A stretch of DNA of 39,636 nt. Source: Gammaproteobacteria bacterium (GTDB lineage: Bacteria; Pseudomonadota; Gammaproteobacteria; Arenicellales; Poriferihabitantaceae). The notes beneath the pieces were generated by a model that searched no databases, was not told the origin of the DNA, and saw only the letters and a program-made list of their open reading frames with translations. Below are positions 29,934 to 38,253 of this stretch, in pieces (positions within the stretch are counted from its first letter, which is position 1; each line of letters opens with the position of its first letter). The stretch spans positions 1-39,636 of the forward strand of contig JAJDVC010000154.1 of the NCBI GenBank assembly GCA_022826305.1, given 5' to 3'. The position numbers were made by a program, and so were the translations under genes.

Positions 29934-30284
29934 CTAGGCATGCAGGAATGAAACGGCTTCGGGAGTAAGGGAGTCATCGTTTCCTTGTAACGGCTGGTTG
30001 CACTGCCAGCAAATCTCAAAGTTTCCCGGGTTGTTTTCACCACAGCCCTCACAGAACAGGATCGCTTCCGGATCGATCATAGCATCAAAGTTTTCGATCA
30101 GGCAAACAGCGCTTTCGAAGTCGCTGTTTCGCCGTATCCACACTTCCGGGCAGGTTACGGGCAACTCCCCGAGCGCGCCTTGCCCGTTTTGCTGGAAGAG
30201 CAATGCGGGAATGCCTTCTTCATGGAGCAGGTCGACGATCATCCTGCCGTCGACGAGCGTTTCGGCGATGTATACCCGTTTCAA
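29934..30284 (-). CDS. DUF2007 domain protein with zinc-ribbon tail
   Basis: 116 residues. The N-terminal half (VYIAETLVDGRMIVDLLHEEGIPA...EVWIRRNSDFESAVCLI) is the DUF2007 putative signal-transducing domain. It is followed by a zinc-ribbon-like CEGCGENNPGNFEICWQC. It starts with TTG at 30284 in a TTGA overlap with the stop of the AI-2E gene. GGAGG lies 8 bases before the start, which supports this unusual start; no ATG is close by. Function unknown. Confidence 0.82.
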   Translation of the reverse strand: MKRVYIAETLVDGRMIVDLLHEEGIPALLFQQNGQGALGELPVTCPEVWIRRNSDFESAVCLIENFDAMIDPEAILFCEGCGENNPGNFEICWQCNQPLQGNDDSLTPEAVSFLHA

Positions 30285-31345
30285 GTTCTTCCCTCCGGGG
30301 AAGGGTCATCCGGCCAGGCGACGATGATGGCCTGGACCAGGGTGGCAAGGGGGATGGCGAAGAAAACCCCCCAGATTCCCCACAGGCTGCCAAAGACCAG
30401 GATAGCGACAATAATGGCAACCGGATGCAGGTTCACGACCTCGGAAAACATTAACGGGACGAGCAGGTTTCCGTCAAGGATCTGTATGACCAGATAGGTG
30501 GCTACCAGGGTTATGAACTCGCTTGACCAGCCCCATTGAAACCAGGCGATGACGGCTACCGGCACCGTGACGACAGCCGCTCCCACGTAGGGAATGAGAA
30601 CCGATATGCCGACCAGGAAGGAAAGCAGCAGGGCAAATTGCAGTTCAAGATAGGAAAAGGCTATCAGCGTCACGATCCAGACAATCAGGATTTCCCAGAA
30701 TTTCCCGCGGATGTAGTTTGCGATCTGGATATCCACGTCTCCCCAGATTCTTGAAGCAAGCTCATGATCCCTGGGCACGAAAGCTATGAACCAGGCAAGA
30801 ATCTTGTCCTTGTCCTTGGTGAAGAAGAAAACCAGGATAGGCATCAGGATGACATAGATCATGATCGTGATGATGCTGGCAGCACCGGTAATGGAACTGC
30901 TCAGAAGCGCCTGCCCGGTATCCGTGAGCTGAATGCGGACCTGGTCGATGATATCCCGGGCCTGTTCAACCGAAATCAGTTCCGGGTACTGCTCGGGAAG
31001 CGCCATCAGGGCGGTCTGCCCCCGGGCAATGATGGACGGAATCTGCTGCACGATTTCCGACAACTGGTTGTAGAGGATCGGCAGCAGACCGAAGGTGATG
31101 CCGGTGATAAACAGCATGAACGCAAGAAAGACCAGCCAGACACAGAGTAGCCTGGGGAAGCCGAATGCCGTAAGCCTGCCGATCAGGCCCTCCAGCAGAT
31201 ACGCAATGACAATGCCGGCGATGACGGGGGCCAGGGTGTTTCCGGCGACGGAAATGATCAGGATGATGATGATCAGCGCCAGCGCCAGGAACACGACCTG
31301 CGGGTTGGATATCTGGTGACGGAACCAAGTGACGACGCTGTTCAT
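30281..31345 (-). CDS. AI-2E family transporter (PerM-like permease)
   Basis: 354 residues with about eight hydrophobic helices in the AI-2E/PerM pattern: an N-terminal helix triplet, a periplasmic region of about 90 residues (LPILYNQLSEIVQQIPSIIARG), then helices with VFFFTKDKDKILAW and the signature LEGLIGR near the start. Further signatures are VGISVLIPYVGAAVVTVPVA and VVNLHPVAIIVAILVFGSLWGIWGVFFAIPLAT. The family includes AI-2 exporters and Na+/H+ antiporters, so the substrate is not fixed. It begins 7 bases after the osmC-like gene and overlaps the DUF2007 gene. Confidence 0.9.
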   Translation of the reverse strand: MNSVVTWFRHQISNPQVVFLALALIIIILIISVAGNTLAPVIAGIVIAYLLEGLIGRLTAFGFPRLLCVWLVFLAFMLFITGITFGLLPILYNQLSEIVQQIPSIIARGQTALMALPEQYPELISVEQARDIIDQVRIQLTDTGQALLSSSITGAASIITIMIYVILMPILVFFFTKDKDKILAWFIAFVPRDHELASRIWGDVDIQIANYIRGKFWEILIVWIVTLIAFSYLELQFALLLSFLVGISVLIPYVGAAVVTVPVAVIAWFQWGWSSEFITLVATYLVIQILDGNLLVPLMFSEVVNLHPVAIIVAILVFGSLWGIWGVFFAIPLATLVQAIIVAWPDDPSPEGRT

Positions 31346-31352
31346 GAGACCC

Positions 31353-31802
31353 TCATATCAGTTCAAGGCGCTCCTCATCTACCTTTTGCGGGGTATGGAT
31401 GCGCGTTTCGAAGCTGATTTTCGCGGTTTTTTCCAGCATTCTGGTTACCGAGCAGTACTTTTTTACCGACAGGGAAACCGCCCGCCCGATCTTTGCCGGA
31501 TCCAGGTCTTCGCCCTGGAGGATGTACACGAGATGGATTCGCGTGAACACCGCGGGTATATCGTCGGAACGCATTGCCTCGATCTCGATACGGCAGCCGG
31601 TTACGGCCTGGCGCATCTTGTCCAGCAGGGAAACGACATCCACGGCGCTGCATCCGCCGAGTCCCGCCAGGACGGTTTCCATGGGGCGTGCTCCCTGGTT
31701 CTGGCCGCCGACCGACCCGGAACCGTCCATGTCGATCCTGTGCCCGCTTTCGGTCAGGGCGGTAAAATGGGTTCCCGCGTTTTGTTCCAGGAAGACTTTC
31801 AA
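31353..31802 (-). CDS. OsmC family protein
   Basis: 149 residues. OsmC/Ohr proteins are small dimeric thiol peroxidases that detoxify organic peroxides. The redox cysteines are in AGLGGCSAVDVVSLLDKMRQ and SVKKYCSVTRMLEKTAK. The N-terminal fold [27 protein letters not shown] is that of the YhfA-like branch. It starts with TTG at 31802 in a TTGA overlap with trpC (31799-31802). The linkage to trp genes suggests it rides in the same transcript. Reduced OsmC-type activity is family knowledge, not shown here. Confidence 0.88.
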   Translation of the reverse strand: MKVFLEQNAGTHFTALTESGHRIDMDGSGSVGGQNQGARPMETVLAGLGGCSAVDVVSLLDKMRQAVTGCRIEIEAMRSDDIPAVFTRIHLVYILQGEDLDPAKIGRAVSLSVKKYCSVTRMLEKTAKISFETRIHTPQKVDEERLELI

Positions 31803-32599
31803 TGCGGCGGTCCCAGCAATTCCCGGAGCTTCTTTCCCGGATCCCGAGCGCGCATCAATGTTTCGCCGATTAGAAACGCATTGACGCCATGGCCGCGCAT
31901 CATGTCGATATCCGCCTGCGTACGGATCCCGCTTTCAGTGACAACGATTCGGTTATCCGGTATCTGGTCCAGCATGGAAAGGGTCGTATCCAGGGTTGTC
32001 TCGAATGTACGCAGATTACGATTGTTGATCCCCAGAAGCAAGCTGTCGGGCAAGGCAAGAGCGCGTGAAAGTTCATCCCGGTCATGGACCTCGACCAGAA
32101 CATCAAGCCCGGTTTCCAGGGCCAGTCCGGCCAGCCGGTGCAGGGAGTCTTCATCCAGCGCCGACACGATCAGCAGGATCGCATCCGCGCCGATCGCGCG
32201 GGCCTCGTAAACCTGGTAGGGGCGGATGACGAAGTCTTTCCTGATGATCGGCAACCGACAGGCTTTCCTGGCCTCGGCCAGATGGTCGTCGTGCCCCTGA
32301 AAGAATTGCTCGTCGGTCAGGACCGATATGCAGGCGGCTCCTCCTGCGGCATAGCTGCCGGCTATTTCCGCGGGACTGAACGCCTCGCGGATGATACCCT
32401 TGCTGGGAGACGCCTTTTTTACCTCGGCGATGACAGCGGGCCTGCCTGCCGCAGTCTGGTGTTCCAGGGCGGCTGCGAAACCCCTGGCAGGGGGACTCGA
32501 ACCGCAGCGTTCGATCAGTTCGGGAAGCGGCGTATGACGCGAACGGTCCGCCACCTCCCCCTCCTTGGCTGCAAGTATCCTGCCGAGCATGTCAGACAT
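31799..32599 (-). CDS. trpC: indole-3-glycerol phosphate synthase
   Basis: 266 residues, a single TIM barrel that closes CdRP to indole-3-glycerol phosphate in tryptophan synthesis. Motifs are [86 protein letters not shown] and [15 protein letters not shown]. It is not fused to TrpF. It starts at an ATG that overlaps the trpG stop by 8 bases. No trpD lies between trpG and trpC. Confidence 0.95.
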   Translation of the reverse strand: MSDMLGRILAAKEGEVADRSRHTPLPELIERCGSSPPARGFAAALEHQTAAGRPAVIAEVKKASPSKGIIREAFSPAEIAGSYAAGGAACISVLTDEQFFQGHDDHLAEARKACRLPIIRKDFVIRPYQVYEARAIGADAILLIVSALDEDSLHRLAGLALETGLDVLVEVHDRDELSRALALPDSLLLGINNRNLRTFETTLDTTLSMLDQIPDNRIVVTESGIRTQADIDMMRGHGVNAFLIGETLMRARDPGKKLRELLGPPH

Positions 32600-33176
32600 C
32601 GTGGGGTAGCCCGGTCCGGTTCAGAAAGTTGCGCAACAGATCATGACCGTACTCGGTCATGATCGACTCCGGATGAAACTGCACGCCGTGTACGTCCAGC
32701 TTCCTGTGCCTGACGGCCATGATTTCCCCGTCGTCGGTCCATGCCGTGATCCTGAGGCAATCCGGCAGGGTGGCTTTTTCTATGGCAAGGGAATGGTAAC
32801 GGGTCGCTGTGAAAGGGTTCTTCAGGGCGTTGAAGATGCCCGTGCCGTCGTGATGGATCCTGGAAGTTTTCCCGTGCATGATCTTCTGTGCGTGCGTTAT
32901 GACTCCGCCGAATGCCTGGCCGATGCTCTGATGTCCCAGGCACACCCCCAGAATCGGCACCTTCCCCGACAGGCAACGGATGGATTCGATGGATATGCCC
33001 GCCTCGGTCGGGGTACAGGGTCCCGGAGAAAGGACCAGGTAGTCCGGCTCCAGCGCCGAGAGGGATTCGACCGTGATCCGGTCATTCCGGTATACCTGCA
33101 CCGCCTGTCCGAGCTCACCGAAATACTGGACCAGATTGTAGGTGAAGGAATCGTAGTTATCTATCAGTGCCAGCAT
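32592..33176 (-). CDS. trpG: anthranilate synthase component II (glutamine amidotransferase)
   Basis: 194 residues from the ATG at 33176. Class I amidotransferase that supplies ammonia to TrpE. Catalytic Cys79 is in [16 protein letters not shown], and His168 and Glu170 are in VQFHPES. The N-terminus [17 protein letters not shown] is canonical. An in-frame extension upstream is not TrpG-like and covers the end of trpE, so the ATG 2 bases after the trpE stop is chosen. It may also serve PabA function, since many bacteria share it. Followed directly by trpC with an 8-base overlap. Confidence 0.94.
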   Translation of the reverse strand: MLALIDNYDSFTYNLVQYFGELGQAVQVYRNDRITVESLSALEPDYLVLSPGPCTPTEAGISIESIRCLSGKVPILGVCLGHQSIGQAFGGVITHAQKIMHGKTSRIHHDGTGIFNALKNPFTATRYHSLAIEKATLPDCLRITAWTDDGEIMAVRHRKLDVHGVQFHPESIMTEYGHDLLRNFLNRTGLPHDV

Positions 33177-33178
33177 GC

Positions 33179-34675
33179 CTACTCCTCCCCGTCCAGAGGG
33201 ACATGGAGTCCCCGGTTTACCATGTTCACGGCCCGAAACACGGCCCGGGCCTTGTTCATGCTTTCTTCCCATTCGCTCTGCGGGACAGAGTCCGCAACAA
33301 TGCCACCGCCGGCCTGGATGTACACCCTGCCTTCCCGGATCAGGGCCGTGCGGATGGCAATGGCGGTGTCCATGTTCCCGTTCCAGCCGATATATCCGAT
33401 CGCTCCGGAGTAAATGCCGCGCCTGTCAGGCTCCAGTTCCTCGATGATTTCCAGCGCGCGGACCTTTGGGGCGCCGGAGAGGGTGCCGGCCGGGAACGCC
33501 GCGCACAGCACATCGATGGCATCAAGCCCCTCCGATACCCGGCCGCTGACGTTCGATACGATGTGCATGACATGCGAGTACTTCTCGACCGTCATGGTGT
33601 CGGTCACGGTTACAGATCCCGTTCTGGAAACCCGGCCCACGTCGTTGCGGCCGAGGTCGATGAGCATCAGGTGCTCGGCCAGTTCCTTGGGGTCTGCAAG
33701 CAACTCCGCTTCCAGGGACTGGTCTTCCCGAGCGGTCTGTCCACGCGGACGCGTACCGGCGATCGGACGCAGGGTCACCATATCACCTTCCAGCCGGACC
33801 AGAATCTCCGGGGAGGAGCCGGCGATACAGAAATCACCGCAGTTCAGGTAATACATGTATGGAGACGGGTTCAGGGTGCGCAACGCCCGGTAAATGTCCA
33901 GTGGCTGGCCGGAATAGGGTAGGGACAGCCGTTGTGAAATCACGATCTGGAATGCATCGCCCGCATGGATGTACTGCTTGCACCGTTCCACCGCCTTCTT
34001 GAACTCTTCCCTGGGAAAGAACGAATGAAAGTCACCCTCGGCAGAAAGCGCCGGGTAGGTTTCGCGGGGAAACGTCGGCAACGGTCCCTGCAGTCGGTCA
34101 ACAAGCATGTCGAGACGCTGTCTTCCGGCTTCCCAGGCCCGGTCACCTGCCGGGTCGGCGTGCGTGACGACGAACATCCGACCGGACAGGTTGTCGAAGA
34201 CGACCAGTTCTTCGGAGACAAGGAGCAGTATGTCCGGCGCACCGACCGGATCCGGGGTCCTGGTGGCGCCAAGGTGCGGTTCGATGTATGAAATCGTTCC
34301 GTATCCGAAGAATCCCACGAGTCCGCCCATGAAACGGGGCAGGTCCGGCAGGTCGGGAACCCGGTGCTGGCCAAGGTAGGCACGGACTTCCTTGAGCGGA
34401 TCCGCGCACGTGTAATGCGCAACATCGCAAGAGTCGTGAATCCGGATCTCGTGACCGCGGACCTCAAGCCTGCTCTGGCAGGCCAGACCTATAATCGAGT
34501 ACCTGCCCCATTTTTCCCCGCCCTCCACGGATTCAAGCAGGTAGCTCCACGGTTCGTTGGCGAGTTTCAGGTAGGTGCTTAACGGCGTTTCCAGGTCGGC
34601 CAGGATTTCCCTGACCAAGGGAATCCGGTTGTGGCCCTGCTTGGCGAGCGAATCGAATTGTTGTTTGTTCAGCAT
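33179..34675 (-). CDS. trpE: anthranilate synthase component I
   Basis: 498 residues. It makes anthranilate from chorismate with ammonia from TrpG. The N-terminal feedback-inhibition region and WGRYSIIGL are present. Late chorismate-binding signatures are [87 protein letters not shown] and [11 protein letters not shown]. Its ATG (34675) follows a leader region with a possible trp leader peptide (34740-34838) and promoter (34855-34882). It is the first gene of trpE-trpG-trpC. Confidence 0.96.
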   Translation of the reverse strand: MLNKQQFDSLAKQGHNRIPLVREILADLETPLSTYLKLANEPWSYLLESVEGGEKWGRYSIIGLACQSRLEVRGHEIRIHDSCDVAHYTCADPLKEVRAYLGQHRVPDLPDLPRFMGGLVGFFGYGTISYIEPHLGATRTPDPVGAPDILLLVSEELVVFDNLSGRMFVVTHADPAGDRAWEAGRQRLDMLVDRLQGPLPTFPRETYPALSAEGDFHSFFPREEFKKAVERCKQYIHAGDAFQIVISQRLSLPYSGQPLDIYRALRTLNPSPYMYYLNCGDFCIAGSSPEILVRLEGDMVTLRPIAGTRPRGQTAREDQSLEAELLADPKELAEHLMLIDLGRNDVGRVSRTGSVTVTDTMTVEKYSHVMHIVSNVSGRVSEGLDAIDVLCAAFPAGTLSGAPKVRALEIIEELEPDRRGIYSGAIGYIGWNGNMDTAIAIRTALIREGRVYIQAGGGIVADSVPQSEWEESMNKARAVFRAVNMVNRGLHVPLDGEE

Positions 34676-34739
34676 TGCAACTCATCGCAAAAGAGATGGA
34701 CGGGAATCGGGAGTAGCACTCCCGGATCGGGGGGTTGTG

Positions 34740-34838
34740 CTAGCTTCGCCAGCGCCAAGCGCTGACCACGGAGAAAGGGTGGCGGGTTTGGGGAGATATG
34801 CCGAACATGACAGATGGTTGCAGGATGATCCAGCGCAT
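34740..34838 (-). CDS. possible trp leader peptide
   Basis: A 32-codon reading frame about 65 bases upstream of trpE with Trp codons at 3, 28 and 30. Its C-terminus is AWRWRS, then TAG. It starts about 10 bases after the predicted transcript start, with only AGG as a ribosome-binding site. Downstream, a small hairpin (34708-34724, CGGGAGT and ACTCCCG) lies before trpE, but without a T-run. The placement resembles a trp attenuator. The lack of a proper terminator weakens this. Confidence 0.35.
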   Translation of the reverse strand: MRWIILQPSVMFGISPQTRHPFSVVSAWRWRS

Positions 34839-34854
34839 GCCTGATGTAGTGCAG

Positions 34855-34882
34855 ATTGTACCGATATGGGCCGGAAAGTAAA
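34855..34882 (-). promoter_or_regulatory. candidate promoter of the trp operon
   Basis: On the minus strand TTTACT (34882-34877), a 16-base spacer and TACAAT (34860-34855). The predicted transcript start is near 34848, about 170 bases before trpE. It lies in the 272-base gap between rpe and trpE, which otherwise holds only the leader peptide and hairpin. Confidence 0.45.
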
Positions 34883-34947
34883 GGTAGATGTGGAGTGTTC
34901 GGCCGACCTTGCATCAGCCCTGTCGGGCATCGTAATCCGCGGGCTGG

Positions 34948-35622
34948 TTACCCGAGTCTTTCGCGCATTTTCCTGATGATGCTGTCATAGCGGTTTCTGT
35001 CATCCGGGTTGGCGGCGCCGAAAATCGCGCTGCCGGCCACGAATGTATCGGCGCCGGCGCTGGCCACTTCCGAAATGTTTTCTGCCGTGATGCCTCCGTC
35101 AACCTCAAGATGTATATCGTGATCGCTTTGATCGATCATCTCCCGGGCCTGACGGATCTTGTCGAGTGCCGATGGAATGAAGCGCTGGCCGCCGAATCCC
35201 GGGTTGACCGACATGACAAGCACCATGTCGATCTTGTCGATCACGTGACGGGCCGCGTCAAGCGGCGTTGCAGGATTGAAGGCCAGGCCGGATTGGCAGC
35301 CGCAGTCCCGGATCAGCTGAAGACTCCGGTCGATGTGCTCGCTCGCCTCCGGATGAAAGGATATGCACGATGCGCCGGCTTCGGCGAAATCGGGGATGAT
35401 CCGGTCAACCGGCTTGACCATCAGGTGGACGTCTATGGGGGCGGTAATTCCATGGCTTCTCAATGCCCTGCAGACGATCGGGCCGAAGGTGAGATTCGGC
35501 ACGTAATGATTGTCCATGACATCGAAATGGATCATGTCGGCGCCGGAAGCCAGCACGTTTCCGGCTTCTTCGCCAAGCCGGGCAAAATCCGCGGAAAGGA
35601 TGGAGGGAGCTATGAAAAACAC
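34948..35622 (-). CDS. rpe: ribulose-phosphate 3-epimerase
   Basis: 224 residues, standard length, cytoplasmic TIM barrel that interconverts ribulose-5-phosphate and xylulose-5-phosphate. Family motifs are [76 protein letters not shown] and [12 protein letters not shown]. The only suitable start is GTG at 35622; no in-frame ATG is near. It lies 30 bases after the htrA stop, in the same direction. In many gammaproteobacteria rpe-gph-trpE are neighbours; here gph is missing. Confidence 0.95.
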   Translation of the reverse strand: MFFIAPSILSADFARLGEEAGNVLASGADMIHFDVMDNHYVPNLTFGPIVCRALRSHGITAPIDVHLMVKPVDRIIPDFAEAGASCISFHPEASEHIDRSLQLIRDCGCQSGLAFNPATPLDAARHVIDKIDMVLVMSVNPGFGGQRFIPSALDKIRQAREMIDQSDHDIHLEVDGGITAENISEVASAGADTFVAGSAIFGAANPDDRNRYDSIIRKMRERLG

Positions 35623-35652
35623 CGGTGGATTACTTGTCTCGCGGATCCCAGA

Positions 35653-37011
35653 CTACTGCACGACGATGAACATCGAGCGGTTGTTTCTGACCAGCTTGAT
35701 CAGCAACACGCCCTCGGATTGCTGGATGATGGACTTCATATCGCGGATGCTGGTTACCTTTTTCCGGTTGATGCTCAGGATAAGGTCCCCCTCCTCCAGG
35801 CCGGATTTTGCCGCCGGGCTGCCTCTTTCGATCCGGGCAACGACCACACTGTTTCCGGCATCCTTGTCCACCACATTCTGGAATCGCGCACCCTTGAGCT
35901 TCTTGATTACATCCTGGCCGGAAGCCGAGAAGGAGTCCAGATCCCTTATCATGACAGTCTGTTTCGTGAGGGCGCCGTCCCGGTAGTACTCGATCTCCGC
36001 GGGAGTGCCCGGCCTGAGCAGTCCCACGGCGTTTCGCAGGTCTGCGCCGCTTTCAACCAGATTGCCATTGAACGCGACAATGATATCTCCCTCCTCCATG
36101 CCGATTTCCTCGGCAGCCGACCCGGCTATCACATCCGACACGACCGCCCCTTTTTTGCCGCTGATACCGAACGCATCCGCCAGGGACGGTGTCAGATCCT
36201 GCATGCGGACCCCAAGCAGCCCGCGTTTCACCTCTCCATGATCCAGTAGCTGCTGCATCAGGCTCATGGCCATATCAATCGGTATGGACAGGCCGATGCC
36301 CACGCTACCGCCGCCCCGGGAAAGAATGGCCGTATTGATCCCGATCAGCTCTCCGCTCAGATTGACCAGGGCACCGCCCGAGTTGCCGGGGTTGATCGAT
36401 GCATCGGTCTGGATGAAATCCTCGTAACCCTCGATTCCCAGCCCGCTTCTTCCCAGGGCGCTGACAATACCCGATGTCACGGTCTGGCTCAGTCCGAACG
36501 GACTGCCTATGGCAACCACGAAATCCCCGACGCGCAGGTCTTCCGATATTCCGATGCGGATATCGGTCAGGCCCGGGTCGTCCACTCTGACGACTGCCAC
36601 ATCGCTGGCCGGGTCCGAACCGACCACAGTAGCCTGCAGTTCCTTCCCGTCCTTGGTTGTCACGGTGATTTCATCCGCCCTGTCGATCACGTGGTGATTG
36701 GTGATGATGTAGCCTTTTTCCGCATCGACAATTACGCCCGAACCCAGGCTGTTTATCGGCCGTTGCTGCGGTTGCCTGAAAAACCGCCGGAAGAACGGAT
36801 CCTGCATCAGCGGATGATCCTGATTCCGTATGGCGCTGGTCGTCGAGATGTTGACCACGGCGGGCTGTACGGTTTCAAGCATAGGCGCGAGGCTGGGCAG
36901 CTTTTCGCCATAAACCGACACGGGCAGTGCTGCATGGGTGCAGGTGCCGAACGACAGCGCCAGGACAACCGGCAGGTGAGATATCCGGACGAGCATGCGC
37001 GTGATCACCAT
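35653..37011 (-). CDS. HtrA/Deg family periplasmic serine protease
   Basis: 452 residues from the ATG at 37011. It gives a Sec signal (h-region LPVVLALSFGTC, likely cleavage after THA); a longer reading would overlap the PhyH gene. Catalytic triad: His107 (TNHHVID), Asp137 (GSDPASDVAVVRVD) and Ser211 (NPGNSGGAL). Two PDZ domains follow (about 270-350 and 375-450), with GLLGVRMQDLTP and VARIERGSPAAKSGLEEGDLIL at their starts. It degrades or refolds damaged envelope proteins. I do not choose between DegP, DegQ and MucD. A Q-linker PQQRPINSLG is close to the protease start. Confidence 0.9.
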   Translation of the reverse strand: MVITRMLVRISHLPVVLALSFGTCTHAALPVSVYGEKLPSLAPMLETVQPAVVNISTTSAIRNQDHPLMQDPFFRRFFRQPQQRPINSLGSGVIVDAEKGYIITNHHVIDRADEITVTTKDGKELQATVVGSDPASDVAVVRVDDPGLTDIRIGISEDLRVGDFVVAIGSPFGLSQTVTSGIVSALGRSGLGIEGYEDFIQTDASINPGNSGGALVNLSGELIGINTAILSRGGGSVGIGLSIPIDMAMSLMQQLLDHGEVKRGLLGVRMQDLTPSLADAFGISGKKGAVVSDVIAGSAAEEIGMEEGDIIVAFNGNLVESGADLRNAVGLLRPGTPAEIEYYRDGALTKQTVMIRDLDSFSASGQDVIKKLKGARFQNVVDKDAGNSVVVARIERGSPAAKSGLEEGDLILSINRKKVTSIRDMKSIIQQSEGVLLIKLVRNNRSMFIVVQ

Positions 37012-37075
37012 CACCGGTTTCGGCATCGGCATCCCGGCCAGGGTGCCCGTGCGCCGCTTTCGGCGGAACAAGCGG

Positions 37076-37918
37076 TCAACGTCCGCAAACATGGTCCAGG
37101 CAGGCAGAGCGGTAACCATCTTCCCGGTAGATAATCGGGAAAAAGCTTTCATCCATTTCCGTATCTTCATGACGCTTGTAGCGGCTGTATATGGCTCCGG
37201 TGTTGCGCGGATGGAAGCGACTTTCCGAGGTCATGCAGTGCGCGACGACCGACCGGCGGGGGGAATCCGAATTGTTCGGTCCTGAACCATGCCAGGTTTT
37301 GCCGTGATGGAAAACCGCATCTCCTGGTTGCGCTTCAATCTGTATGACCTGATAGGTTTTGATTCCCAACCTTTCAGCCGCATATTTCAATCCCTCATGA
37401 TAGTCCTGCGGGGCGTGAAAATCAAATTTCCGATCCTCGACCGGCCACCAGTTGGACCCCGGGGCGTATTCGATGGTTCCGGAGGTTTTTCGGGTACGGT
37501 CAAGCGCTATCCAGCAGGTTGCGACAGACGGTGGAACGACCCATTGCTGATAGGCGTCGTCCTGATGGAAGCCCAGAGACCTGGCGCCGGGCGGTTTCCA
37601 TATCACGTTGTCCTGATTGATGCGCGCTCCGGTCCATCCCATGAGCGTTGCACAGGCCCGTCCGACATTTTCGGACAGTACGCACCTGGCTATGGTCCGG
37701 TCAGCCTTCCAGCCGTTGCAGATCTGCCGGGTCAGTGATGCCTCGCTCCGGCCGAAGCGCCAGTTCCATTCATCTGGTTGCAGGCCGGTTTCGAATTCGC
37801 CGCGAAACAGGGGATCGAATCTTGCTCTGACCCGGTCAACCTGCTCGGAGGAAAGAAATCCCCTGACGATCAGGTAACCGTCGTTATTGAAGCTTGCAAA
37901 CTGGTCGACATCAAACAT
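37076..37918 (-). CDS. phytanoyl-CoA dioxygenase (PhyH) family protein
   Basis: 280 residues. A non-heme Fe(II)/2-oxoglutarate-dependent oxygenase of the PhyH family; members hydroxylate lipids or small molecules. Iron ligands are His118 and Asp120 in LGFHQDDAYQQW and His210 in FHHGKTWHGSGPNNS, with Arg221 or Arg222 as a likely 2-oxoglutarate contact (SPRRSVVAH). The N-terminus FNNDGYLIVRGFLSSEQV is typical. It ends 64 bases before the htrA start. It neighbours the cas9 region but runs away from it; no link is evident. Substrate unknown. Confidence 0.88.
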   Translation of the reverse strand: MFDVDQFASFNNDGYLIVRGFLSSEQVDRVRARFDPLFRGEFETGLQPDEWNWRFGRSEASLTRQICNGWKADRTIARCVLSENVGRACATLMGWTGARINQDNVIWKPPGARSLGFHQDDAYQQWVVPPSVATCWIALDRTRKTSGTIEYAPGSNWWPVEDRKFDFHAPQDYHEGLKYAAERLGIKTYQVIQIEAQPGDAVFHHGKTWHGSGPNNSDSPRRSVVAHCMTSESRFHPRNTGAIYSRYKRHEDTEMDESFFPIIYREDGYRSACLDHVCGR

Positions 37919-38117
37919 CAGGTGAGTATGAACCGAACAAACCCCTGATCATAGTTCAAGTGAGAATTATCGTGTTAACGGGGATGTACGATGATGTCGA
38001 AGAAAGGGTCATAGATTTCCTGATGAGCACAAAACTCTCCGGCTGAACTATAGTATGAAGCAAGTGGGTGGAAACTGCTGTATGATGGAACCAACCCCGT
38101 TTCAGTGATGCAACATG
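37919..38117. other. non-coding stretch before the tracrRNA, with a direct repeat copy
   Basis: No supportable gene is seen in these about 200 bases. GTACGATGATGTCGAA (37986-38001) recurs with one mismatch as GTACGATGATATCGAA (38149-38164), inside the tracrRNA nexus. No CRISPR repeat or repeat-like palindrome of the kind the anti-repeat predicts was found here. Confidence 0.45.
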
Positions 38118-38146
38118 AAAAAGCCCGGTGGGCTTGCCCACCGGGC
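38118..38146 (-). terminator. rho-independent terminator of the tracrRNA
   Basis: GCCCGGTGGGC (38123-38133) pairs perfectly with GCCCACCGGGC (38136-38146), 11 bp with a 2-base loop, and on the minus strand is followed by TTTTT (38122-38118). It is the strongest terminator structure I found in this window. Confidence 0.92.
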
Positions 38147-38219
38147 GGGTACGATGATATCGAACCTTAGTTCGACCATCTTATTGTAGCAACGGCTCTC
38201 ACCCCGGATAGCTACACTA
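38118..38219 (-). ncRNA. tracrRNA of a type II-C CRISPR-Cas system
   Basis: Transcribed divergently from cas9. The 36-base anti-repeat lies at 38183-38218; on the minus strand it ends with GCCGTTGCTACAAT, the same kind of end as the N. meningitidis tracrRNA, followed by AAGATGG. A perfect 6-bp hairpin, TCGAAC-TAAG-GTTCGA (38160-38175), flanked by GATG/CATC (38177-38180 with 38153-38156), matches the expected nexus position. An 11-bp terminator closes it. The promoter predicts a start at about 38219, so the transcript begins at or next to the anti-repeat and is about 102 nt. Confidence 0.85.
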
Positions 38220-38224
38220 ACCCG

Positions 38225-38253
38225 ATTATAAGGAAACCACCGATGGTTGACAA
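38225..38253 (-). promoter_or_regulatory. sigma70 promoter of the tracrRNA, overlapping the cas9 start
   Basis: On the minus strand TTGTCA (38253-38248), exactly 17 bases, and TATAAT (38230-38225, a perfect -10). The predicted start is near 38219, at the first base of the anti-repeat. The -35 lies in cas9 codons 2-4, the spacer contains the cas9 ATG, and the -10 abuts the AGGA ribosome-binding site of cas9. It is one of the best promoter matches in the window. Confidence 0.85.

Noticed and set aside
34708-34724. Rho-independent trp attenuator
   Set aside because: The hairpin is real, but no U-run follows on the minus strand, so a transcription terminator is not supported.
37012-37170. Longer HtrA start overlapping the PhyH gene
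   Set aside because: The extension puts a long charged segment before the signal peptide and overlaps the PhyH coding region.
37956-38141. Minus-strand small open frame in the tracrRNA upstream region
   Set aside because: No ribosome-binding site, overlaps the tracrRNA terminator, and no recognisable family.
37919-38242. CRISPR array near the tracrRNA
   Set aside because: Only a single anti-repeat is present. No regularly spaced repeats or partner repeat occur in the window.
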